NCBI GenBank assembly: GCA_900550455.1
Contig: URSE01000068.1
Coordinates: 1-5,949 of the forward strand
Reading direction: 5' to 3'
From: an uncultured Veillonella sp.
GTDB lineage: Bacteria; Bacillota; Negativicutes; Veillonellales; Veillonellaceae
DNA length: 5,949 nucleotides
The position numbers and the translations under genes are program-made. Below the pieces are notes generated by a model that did no database searches, was not told the DNA's origin, and was given only the letters and a program-made list of their open reading frames with translations. Shown piece by piece: positions 1 through 5,086 of the stretch (the stretch's first letter is position 1; every line of letters begins with the position of its first letter).

Positions 1-29
1 TGAGTTTTATTGCACACTCATAAAACTCA
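1..29. repeat. Perfect 10-bp inverted repeat upstream of the AEC transporter gene
   Basis: TGAGTTTTAT at 1-10 is the exact reverse complement of ATAAAACTCA at 20-29, with a 9-nt spacer. No T-run follows on the plus strand. Its centre lies about 60 bp upstream of the transcription start expected from the promoter at 40-68, a usual place for an activator site. It could instead be part of a terminator for a gene to the left, because the window edge cuts it off. The symmetry is seen; the function is inferred. Confidence 0.5.
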
Positions 30-39
30 CAGGTATTAA

Positions 40-68
40 TTGTCATAGGTTTATAATTAAGTTATCAT
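40..68 (+). promoter_or_regulatory. Candidate sigma-70-type promoter for the AEC transporter
   Basis: TTGTCA at 40-45 (5 of 6 to TTGACA) and TATCAT at 63-68 (5 of 6 to TATAAT) are separated by exactly 17 bp, which predicts a start near 75 and a leader of roughly 27 nt. A perfect TATAAT at 52-57 is also present but has no reasonable -35 box at the right distance. A 6-bp dyad, AGTTAT (60-65) and ATAACT (75-80), overlaps the -10 box and the predicted start, and could be an operator. Confidence 0.5.
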
Positions 69-101
69 AGCAGTATAACTAAGCTATATAAAGGAGAACT
101 A

Positions 102-1091
102 ATGAACCCCTTAGAACTTATTACCCATATCTTTATGACCTCTATGGTCCCCTTAGCTATACTAGCCATGGGTGGCTATATAATCGATCAAAAATTCAAT
201 CTAGATATCAAGACCCTATCCAAGCTTAACTTCTTTATCTTCCTCCCTTCTTTTGTCTTTACAGAAATCTATGAGGCCAAAATCAATCTAGCTAGCTTAG
301 AAATTGTAGTGGCCGCTATCCTCATCGTTCTCCTCAATTACATCATGACCCGATTAGTCGGCCTTCTACAAGGCTACGATACCATGAAGAATGCAGCCCA
401 ACGCAACCTCGTAATGTTTACAAACGCTGGTAATATAGGGGTTGCTTTATCAATCTTTATTTATTCTAACGCTCCTTTTATCCTCAACGGGCAAACGCCC
501 TATCTAAAGGAAGCCATTTCAGCGGCTATTTCAGTCCTCTTAGTACAAACCATATTCTCTAACACCTTCGGTTTCTATCAGGCGGGGTCCGGTCGAATTT
601 CTACGCGAGACGCCATCTCCATCGTCTTTCATATGCCTATGATATATGTGATTCCCCTGGCTCTAATTTTTAAATTTCTGGTCCCTATCGACCTGACTCA
701 GACATTCATTTTTAAACCCTTGACCATCTTCGGTAGTGCCTTTGTCCCCATCGCTATGGTAGCTCTAGGCCTACAAATCAACCGAACCTCACTCAACTTC
801 TTTCACAAGGATGTGATGGTTACCTCCTTCCTCCGCATTATCATAGGCCCCCTCTTAGCCCTACTTATGATTCAGCTATTAGCCCTTATCTATGGGCCTT
901 TGGATACCATTGCCTCCCAGGTTCTAATTATCATGTATGCCACCCCTTCAGGGGTTAACATGGGGCTTATCGCTATGGAAATGCGCAATAACCCTGAATA
1001 TACCACTCAGGTTATCATGGCCACCACTATCCTATCGGCCATCACTATGCCAATTTTTGTCATGATGGCCTACCAACTCTTCCCCTTGTAA
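102..1091 (+). CDS. AEC family (auxin efflux carrier / malate permease-like) transporter
   Basis: This is a 329-residue integral membrane protein, a normal length for the bacterial AEC family, whose members carry organic acids such as malate or other small anions across the cytoplasmic membrane. Hydrophobic segments run through the whole chain, roughly at 8-28, 40-55, 65-88, 105-122, 138-158, 175-195, 205-225, 240-263, 270-290 and 303-325, consistent with about ten helices in two halves. Family-like motifs are the Asn/Gly-rich stretch FTNAGNIGVAL (106-116) in the first half, and ALGLQI (221-226) with ATPSGVN (280-286) in the second. The start is supported by AAGGAG at 91-96, 5 nt before the ATG. 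The gene stands alone, with its own candidate promoter and a terminator behind it, and converges on arsR. The substrate cannot be read from sequence; malate or another carboxylate is only the family default. Confidence 0.88.
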   Translation: MNPLELITHIFMTSMVPLAILAMGGYIIDQKFNLDIKTLSKLNFFIFLPSFVFTEIYEAKINLASLEIVVAAILIVLLNYIMTRLVGLLQGYDTMKNAAQRNLVMFTNAGNIGVALSIFIYSNAPFILNGQTPYLKEAISAAISVLLVQTIFSNTFGFYQAGSGRISTRDAISIVFHMPMIYVIPLALIFKFLVPIDLTQTFIFKPLTIFGSAFVPIAMVALGLQINRTSLNFFHKDVMVTSFLRIIIGPLLALLMIQLLALIYGPLDTIASQVLIIMYATPSGVNMGLIAMEMRNNPEYTTQVIMATTILSAITMPIFVMMAYQLFPL

Positions 1092-1133
1092 CAATCACTC
1101 TATCCTAAAAATAAGCTTGTTGGAAATCTATAA

Positions 1134-1187
1134 AAAAAGAGTCGCTTATCATCTATCTAATCTAGATGCTAATAAGCGACTCTTTTT
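1134..1187. terminator. Bidirectional terminator between convergent AEC and arsR genes
   Basis: Positions 1134-1149 and 1172-1187 form a perfect 16-bp stem around the core GAGTCGCTTAT/ATAAGCGACTC. It is flanked by A residues on the left (1132-1138) and TTTTT on the right (1183-1187), so it has a U-tract in both directions. The 22-nt loop contains a further 6-bp stem, CATCTA (1150-1155) with TAGATG (1163-1168). It begins 42 nt after the AEC stop and 10 nt beyond the arsR stop, and so serves both genes. Confidence 0.9.
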
Positions 1188-1197
1188 CCTTATTCTG

Positions 1198-1482
1198 CTA
1201 TTCGGTCACATGCTCAAGCCCCGTATCTAAGAGGATCTTAATATGGTCATCAGCCAGACGGTAGTAGGCTGTTTTCCCTTCCTTGCGGTAGGTCACTAGA
1301 TTGGCAGTCCGAAGGACTCTAAGTTGGTGGGAAATAGCTGACTGGCCCATAGACATAGCTTCTGCTAGGTGAGACACACACATATCACCCTCGAGAAGAA
1401 TACGAATAATACGTAGACGAGTGGGGTCACCCATGATTTTAAACAACTCAGCCAGTTGTTGTGTTGTCATATCTTGGTCCAT
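1198..1482 (-). CDS. ArsR/SmtB-family metal-sensing transcriptional regulator
   Basis: This is a 94-residue winged-helix repressor of the ArsR/SmtB family. The ATG at 1482 is chosen because GAAGGAG (1488-1494) lies 5 nt upstream. A longer frame from a TTG at 1521 would begin inside a terminator hairpin and has no ribosome binding site. The family-typical FKIMGDPTRLRIIRIL (14-29) and the recognition helix region SAISHQLRVLRTANLV (48-63) are clear, followed by the beta wing REGKTAYYRL-like segment (66-76). At the C-terminus D78, H80, H91 and E94 reproduce the spacing of the SmtB alpha-5 zinc ligands (D-x-H-x10-H-x2-E). The alpha-3 site is not complete: there is one Cys (C35), H38 stands where SmtB has Asp, and the N-terminus has no Cys or His. 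Zinc or cobalt sensing is therefore likely by family knowledge. No efflux pump lies nearby, so the target is unknown. It lies behind usp and a strong terminator. Confidence 0.9.
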   Translation of the reverse strand: MDQDMTTQQLAELFKIMGDPTRLRIIRILLEGDMCVSHLAEAMSMGQSAISHQLRVLRTANLVTYRKEGKTAYYRLADDHIKILLDTGLEHVTE

Positions 1483-1487
1483 GAGGT

Positions 1488-1494
1488 CTCCTTC
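1488..1494 (-). promoter_or_regulatory. Ribosome binding site that fixes the arsR start
   Basis: GAAGGAG on the minus strand lies 5 nt upstream of the ATG at 1482, which makes that codon the start rather than the TTG at 1521. Confidence 0.85.
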
Positions 1495-1497
1495 GGT

Positions 1498-1529
1498 AAA
1501 AAAGAGGCTTTGCCTAGGCAAAGCCTCTT
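1498..1529 (-). terminator. Rho-independent terminator after usp, just upstream of arsR
   Basis: Positions 1502-1529 are a perfect 28-bp palindrome (arms AAGAGGCTTTGCC/GGCAAAGCCTCTT around TA). Read on the minus strand it is followed by six T residues (complement of 1498-1503). It starts 11 nt after the usp stop codon. Only about 3 nt separate the T-run from the arsR ribosome binding site, so arsR must be transcribed by read-through or from a promoter inside the end of usp. Confidence 0.88.
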
Positions 1530-1540
1530 CAATAATCGTC

Positions 1541-1990
1541 TTATTTTACAATCAATACAGGGCAAGTAGAATGACTTGTTACGTAGCTAGATACAGAACC
1601 CATGAACAAGCCTTTCAATGGGCCAAGGCCACGGGAACCCATAACGATCAAATCAGCATCGTATTTTTTAGCAACTGCCAACAATGCAGGGCCAGGAGAT
1701 CCAACTTCAAATACGGATTTAACTTCTTTAACCCCAGATGGAATTTCTTTTACGATATCATCGAGGATTTGTTTACCGTTTTCTTCCATGTCTTCAGCGA
1801 TTTGTTCTGATACATAACCACCGGAAATAGGAGTTTGGTCAAAATTGGAAATAGCGGACACGATGTTTGCAACATGAACCACAATCAATTGTGCTTCGTT
1901 ACGGTCAGCAACGGAGAGGGCGTGTTCCAAAGCCCGTTTAGCATTTTCAGAACCATCAACAGGAACTACAATTGTTTTGTATTGTACCAT
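1541..1990 (-). CDS. Universal stress protein (UspA family)
   Basis: This 149-residue single-domain cytoplasmic protein has the usual length for one Usp domain. The N-terminal strand KTIVVPVDGSENAKRAL (5-21) carries the conserved Asp (D12) that contacts adenine nucleotide in ATP-binding members. The C-terminal loop G118-x2-G121-x9-G131-S132 matches the G-2x-G-9x-G(S/T) nucleotide-binding signature, and the chain ends in the typical STCPVLIVK strand. This places it with the ATP-binding, MJ0577-like subgroup rather than the E. coli UspA type. Such proteins act in stress survival and signalling, but the exact role is not predictable. The start is supported by AGGAGG (1999-2004), 8 nt before the ATG. 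It has its own candidate promoter and is followed by a strong terminator and then arsR. Confidence 0.95.
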   Translation of the reverse strand: MVQYKTIVVPVDGSENAKRALEHALSVADRNEAQLIVVHVANIVSAISNFDQTPISGGYVSEQIAEDMEENGKQILDDIVKEIPSGVKEVKSVFEVGSPGPALLAVAKKYDADLIVMGSRGLGPLKGLFMGSVSSYVTSHSTCPVLIVK

Positions 1991-2076
1991 AATAAGAACC
2001 TCCTATAGTATATGTGCTTTTCTATCTCACCTATATAGTTCTAGATAAAAGCCCATATTTCCTCTATACTGGACAC

Positions 2077-2107
2077 ATTTTACAAGAATCACAAACTATC
2101 TTGTAAA
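2077..2107 (-). promoter_or_regulatory. Candidate usp promoter embedded in a 9-bp dyad
   Basis: TTTACAAGA (2079-2087) and TCTTGTAAA (2099-2107) form a perfect 9-bp inverted repeat with an 11-nt spacer. On the minus strand the outer arm supplies a -35-like TTTACA (2102-2107) and the inner arm a -10-like TAAAAT (2077-2082). Their 19-bp spacing is long, which weakens the promoter call. No better promoter was found in the 282-bp gap at 1991-2272. A regulator bound to the dyad would cover both promoter elements. Confidence 0.35.
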
Positions 2108-2230
2108 TATACTTTTAGGTTACAACTTTATCCTCTAATTTGCAATACCTCAAGGCCCCACTAGTCCATGATATTTTCTTATAGATTCCTTTAGAAAACT
2201 TGCTAGATAAGACAGTAAATAGCATGTGTT

Positions 2231-2271
2231 AGCCTTTATCAGTCACTATATGTAGCATTCTGACAAGGACT
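2231..2271 (-). other. Imperfect hairpin directly after the stop of the 413-aa gene
   Basis: AGCCTTTATCAG (2231-2242) and CTGACAAGGACT (2260-2271) pair over 12 positions. In minus-strand RNA there are nine Watson-Crick pairs, two G-U pairs and one C-A mismatch, with a 17-nt loop. It begins 1 nt past the stop codon. No U-tract follows, so it is not a standard intrinsic terminator. It may mark or protect the 3' end of the ABC transporter transcript. The rest of the 1991-2272 gap shows only A/T-rich sequence, the usp promoter candidate and a doubtful 36-codon frame. Confidence 0.35.
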
Positions 2272-2272
2272 G

Positions 2273-3514
2273 CTAGAGTACATAAGTAGCAACTGCTGTA
2301 TCCCTAAAGGCATCCACCTTAAGACCTTTTACAATAGCCTTTAAATTATCTGCCAAAAGGTTGGTTCCCCGTGGTGCGGTCAGCTTAGCTACAGCCAACC
2401 GGTTATCATCGGTTAAAACTAAATAAGTAGTAAAGGCCTCTTGACCGGAATAACCATTGATGAGGTAACCTACCTCATGGCCCTCGATGAAAGCTTCACA
2501 GTGGACTACATCACTATCAGGAATGGCGCGGATGGACTTAATATAAGCATTAGCCAGCGTTTGCTTGCCCGGAAGGGTCGGATAGCCCTTGAGGAGGCCC
2601 CCATTATTGGCAGGTAAGGTGGATACATCTAGATGGATAGGGCCCTTCCTATAGGACAAATGATCATAGACAGATTCATCCATAGTAAAGTCCTTAGGGC
2701 GAAGGAAACGGATTCCCGTATCCACAGCATCATAATCTAGATTGGATCGATCTACCACCTTAGGCACAAGGCCAAAGGATGGCAAGAGAGTAGACCTAAT
2801 TTCCTCTTCCATTTTCCCCTTATGGGTCTTAGGATAGGTAACTGTTAAGGTATAGCGGTGGGTGGGGTCCGCCTTCATGATATACTCCGCTTCAAAAACG
2901 CTTTGCTTACCCTCTTTAGGACTAATTATAGACCACCGTGCCGATTGAGCTCCCTTGACATCCAAGAGGCCCCCTTCTACATCGTTATGGTCAAAGATTT
3001 GAGAGTGCTTTTTCCATACGGCCATGTATTTATCATTAGTCATCCCCTTAACAGGTTGGTCATACCAAGTCGTATTCCACCGCTTTTGAGAGACGCCTTT
3101 AGCAGGCTGATTATTCCTTTTAGTGACAGACAACCCATAGATGCCATCATCCGCCCCGTCTAGGTTAAAGGAATAGCCTAAGATATGGCCCGATTCCGTA
3201 GGTACTGATGTATCAACGCGAACCGCATCTAAGAGCCGCCAAGGAATCATGATGCGATAGCCCGCGTCTGGATCTTTAACCTCTGTGGCCACAGGAATAA
3301 TAGCCGCCGGATTAGGGCGCATCATATTAGCCAGCGTTTCTGAGGATACATCACCCAAGAGGAATGACTGTTTACTAGTTGAAGCCTGACTGGTAAAAAA
3401 GGCCCCTTTCCCCAGCCCCTTTGAGTCTTGTGTAGGATAGGCTTGTTGCGCTCCTACTGTAACTGCTACTCCCAAAGAAGCAGTCAGAAGAGCCGTAAAT
3501 GCTAACTTCTTCAT
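2273..3514 (-). CDS. Uncharacterised secreted protein, coupled to amino-acid ABC transporter genes
   Basis: I do not recognise a named family for this 413-residue protein. Residues 1-22 form a classical Sec signal peptide (MKK, hydrophobic core to about 20, then V20-G-A22 before QQA) with no lipobox, so the product is probably periplasmic or released. The mature part is mixed alpha/beta. Two segments resemble each other in layout: about 84-250 starts GYRIMIPWRLLDAV and ends in the strand YTLTVTYP plus the helix EEEIRSTLLPSFG. About 265-413 starts TGIRFLRPKDFTM and ends in a strand run (TTYLVLTDD, LAVAKLTA) plus the helix LLADNLKAIVKGLKV. This hints at two related lobes, perhaps PsbP/DUF1795-like, but that is speculation. 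There is one cysteine (C339). AGGAG (3520-3524) lies 5 nt before the ATG and overlaps the upstream ATPase stop, so it is the last gene of the transporter operon. A role with the transported nutrient or the envelope is possible but unproven. Confidence 0.85.
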   Translation of the reverse strand: MKKLAFTALLTASLGVAVTVGAQQAYPTQDSKGLGKGAFFTSQASTSKQSFLLGDVSSETLANMMRPNPAAIIPVATEVKDPDAGYRIMIPWRLLDAVRVDTSVPTESGHILGYSFNLDGADDGIYGLSVTKRNNQPAKGVSQKRWNTTWYDQPVKGMTNDKYMAVWKKHSQIFDHNDVEGGLLDVKGAQSARWSIISPKEGKQSVFEAEYIMKADPTHRYTLTVTYPKTHKGKMEEEIRSTLLPSFGLVPKVVDRSNLDYDAVDTGIRFLRPKDFTMDESVYDHLSYRKGPIHLDVSTLPANNGGLLKGYPTLPGKQTLANAYIKSIRAIPDSDVVHCEAFIEGHEVGYLINGYSGQEAFTTYLVLTDDNRLAVAKLTAPRGTNLLADNLKAIVKGLKVDAFRDTAVATYVL

Positions 3515-3519
3515 AGAAA

Positions 3520-3524
3520 CTCCT
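3520..3524 (-). promoter_or_regulatory. Ribosome binding site overlapping the ATPase stop codon
   Basis: Minus-strand AGGAG occupies 3520-3524, and the ATPase stop TAG occupies 3523-3525, so they share two bases. The next gene starts at 3514, 5 nt further on. This arrangement points to translational coupling of the 413-aa secreted protein to the ATPase. Confidence 0.8.
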
Positions 3525-4281
3525 ATAACATATTATCTAAGAAGGCACGAGTACGTGGATTTTCAGGATTGTTGAAGAGGTCTGATGGACGACCCTCTTC
3601 TTGGATGACACCATCGGCCATGAAGATGACCCGGTCGGCTACCTCTTTGGCAAAATTCATTTCATGAGTCACGATAATCATGGTCATCTTTTCATCTGCC
3701 AACTGGCGAATAGTGCGGAGCACTTCCCCCGTCAGTTCAGGGTCTAAGGCAGATGTTGGCTCATCAAAAAGCATGACCTCGGGATTCATAGCCAGCGCTC
3801 GAGCAATAGCTACCCGTTGTTGTTGGCCACCCGATAAACGGCCTGGATACATGTCTCTCTTATCCCATAATCCTACCTTTTTTAGGAGCTCTTCTGCTAT
3901 AGGTAAGATTTCTGCTTCCTTCATTCCCTTAACCATCTTAGGTGCCACCATAATATTATCCAAAACAGTCATGTGTGGAAATAGATTAAAGGATTGGAAT
4001 ACCATACCCATGCGGAGGAGAATTTTTTGAGCTGTCGCCTTATCCGCATATACAGCCTGCCCGCCCCCCTCTGTCTTGGCTAAGATATCACCATCTACGA
4101 TGATAGTGCCACGGTTAATAGTCTCCAATTGACCTAGGCAACGGAGGAAGGTGGACTTACCAGAGCCAGATGGGCCGATAATGGCCACCACTTCACCCTT
4201 ATCCATCTTAAGAGACACGTCTTTAAGGACCACTTGGCCATTAAATTCTTTTTCAATTTGATTCATTTCAATAAATTGCAT
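3523..4281 (-). CDS. Polar amino-acid ABC transporter ATP-binding protein (GlnQ/HisP type)
   Basis: This 252-residue cytoplasmic ATPase powers the importer encoded by the two genes upstream. All nucleotide-binding elements are intact: Walker A GPSGSGKST (36-44), Q-loop glutamine Q96 in VFQSFNLFPH, signature LSGGQQQR (149-156), Walker B VMLFDEP with catalytic E174, D-loop SALD (177-180) and switch H206. The VFQSFNLFPHMTVLDN stretch and overall length are typical of the polar amino-acid (PAAT) subfamily. It starts 9 nt after the permease stop. The ribosome binding site is a modest AGGGTG (4287-4292), 5 nt from the ATG; an internal Met at residue 6 has no better site. Unlike some close relatives it carries a short insertion around 68-84 (KTEGGGQAVYADKATAQ) before the Q-loop strand, which is common in this group. 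The transported amino acid cannot be assigned from the ATPase. Confidence 0.95.
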   Translation of the reverse strand: MQFIEMNQIEKEFNGQVVLKDVSLKMDKGEVVAIIGPSGSGKSTFLRCLGQLETINRGTIIVDGDILAKTEGGGQAVYADKATAQKILLRMGMVFQSFNLFPHMTVLDNIMVAPKMVKGMKEAEILPIAEELLKKVGLWDKRDMYPGRLSGGQQQRVAIARALAMNPEVMLFDEPTSALDPELTGEVLRTIRQLADEKMTMIIVTHEMNFAKEVADRVIFMADGVIQEEGRPSDLFNNPENPRTRAFLDNML

Positions 4282-4290
4282 GACGCCACC

Positions 4291-4944
4291 CTATCCTTCA
4301 TAGACTGCCAACCGTTTTTCAATACGGTCGAAGATATTGGTTAATACAAATGTCATAAGCAAATAGAAAATACCAGCTACTACAAAAGCAGAAATATCAA
4401 AGTCTCGTTGTACGATAGAGCGGGTAATACGGAGGATATCGTTCATGGCCAAGATATACACTAAGGAGGTATCTTTCAAGAGGTTGATGGTTTCATTAGC
4501 CAAAGGAGGGAGAACCCGTTTAACCATTTGTGGCAAGATAATCTTGCGCATGGTTTGCACATAGGAGAAACCTAAGACCTTAGCCCCTTCGTATTGGCCT
4601 CGCGGAATGGACTGGATTCCCCCACGGAAGACCTCACAAAGGTAGGCCGAATAATTCAAGACAAAGGATACAATCGCTGCTGTGGCATCATCAAACTGAA
4701 TGGCCCCATCTGTCATGATTGGCAGAGCATAGTAGATGAAGAGAATTTGGAGCATGAGCGGTGTGCCGCGCATGATGTAGACGAAGAAGCCTACAATCCG
4801 GTTGAGAAGGGAAATGCCAGAAAGTCGCAAGAGAGCTAATAGAATCCCCCCTGGGATGGACAAGACCAAAACCACCAAGAAAAGTGAAATGGTTACCTGT
4901 AAACCGGATGCGATAACCGGTGTAATCTGCATTAAATAATCCAT
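4291..4944 (-). CDS. Polar amino-acid ABC transporter permease (HisM/GlnP type)
   Basis: This 217-residue inner-membrane protein has the usual length for a PAAT permease. Hydrophobic segments lie near 10-40, 48-75, 86-105, 145-168 and 185-205, consistent with about five helices. The family motif RGTPLMLQ (59-66) and the EAA coupling loop YEGAKVLGFSYVQTMRKIILPQ-like region (118-139), which docks on the ATPase, are clear. Only one permease is present, so it probably works as a homodimer. The ATG at 4944 has GGAG (4951-4954) 6 nt upstream. It is separated from the binding-protein gene by 142 bp holding a strong hairpin, and from the ATPase gene by 9 nt. Substrate class is inferred from family. 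Confidence 0.95.
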   Translation of the reverse strand: MDYLMQITPVIASGLQVTISLFLVVLVLSIPGGILLALLRLSGISLLNRIVGFFVYIMRGTPLMLQILFIYYALPIMTDGAIQFDDATAAIVSFVLNYSAYLCEVFRGGIQSIPRGQYEGAKVLGFSYVQTMRKIILPQMVKRVLPPLANETINLLKDTSLVYILAMNDILRITRSIVQRDFDISAFVVAGIFYLLMTFVLTNIFDRIEKRLAVYEG

Positions 4945-4965
4945 ACTTTACTCCAATCTATACCT

Positions 4966-4980
4966 GTCGCGCGAGGCGAC
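4966..4980 (-). other. Small GC-rich stem in the leader of the permease gene
   Basis: GTCGC (4966-4970) and GCGAC (4976-4980) form a 5-bp stem with a 5-nt loop, 11 nt upstream (in minus-strand sense) of the permease ribosome binding site. It might influence ribosome loading or be a second stability element, but it is short. Confidence 0.25.
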
Positions 4981-4995
4981 CAATCAACTTCTCCT

Positions 4996-5001
4996 ATTAT
5001 A
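4996..5001 (-). promoter_or_regulatory. Possible internal -10 box upstream of the permease gene
   Basis: Minus-strand TATAAT is a perfect -10 hexamer about 52 bp before the permease start. The region where a -35 box would lie falls in the large hairpin and matches TTGACA poorly (for example TCTATG at 5019-5024), and no TG extension is present. It is a weak candidate for independent transcription of the permease, ATPase and 413-aa genes. Confidence 0.2.
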
Positions 5002-5013
5002 CCCCACCGTCAT

Positions 5014-5056
5014 AAGACCATAGAGGAGGGGGCTAGGCCCCCTCCTCTATGGTCTT
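5014..5056 (-). other. Very stable 20-bp intercistronic hairpin between binding protein and permease
   Basis: Positions 5014-5033 pair perfectly with 5037-5056 across a 3-nt loop; the apex is rich in G and C (GGGGGC/GCCCCC). In the direction of the operon it is followed by TATGACGG, not a T-run, so it does not look like a standard intrinsic terminator. By analogy with other ABC importer operons, where a stem after the binding-protein gene blocks 3' exonucleases, it probably stabilises the upstream message and lowers expression of the membrane components. Partial termination is an alternative. Confidence 0.8.
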
Positions 5057-5086
5057 TACTAGCTTACAGACAAATCTTTCTTGAGA

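Noticed and set aside
52..57. Perfect TATAAT as the AEC -10 box
   Set aside because: No -35-like hexamer lies 16-18 bp upstream and there is no TG extension; the 40-68 pair fits better.
1483..1521. Longer N-terminus of the ArsR protein starting from TTG at 1521
   Set aside because: The extension would be encoded by the usp terminator palindrome and has no ribosome binding site, whereas ATG at 1482 has GAAGGAG 5 nt upstream.
1421..1817. Plus-strand open frames across usp and arsR
   Set aside because: They lie antisense to two well-supported genes, have no family-like sequence, and are reverse-strand shadows.
2549..3339. 14-nt direct repeat ATTAGCCAGCGTTT at 2549-2562 and 3326-3339 inside the 413-aa gene
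   Set aside because: It encodes TLAN at residues 60-63 and 319-322, which are not equivalent positions in the two proposed lobes, so it does not support duplication and is likely chance.
5014..5056. Intrinsic terminator ending the operon after the binding protein
   Set aside because: No T-run follows in the minus-strand direction, and the permease and ATPase downstream clearly belong to the same transporter.
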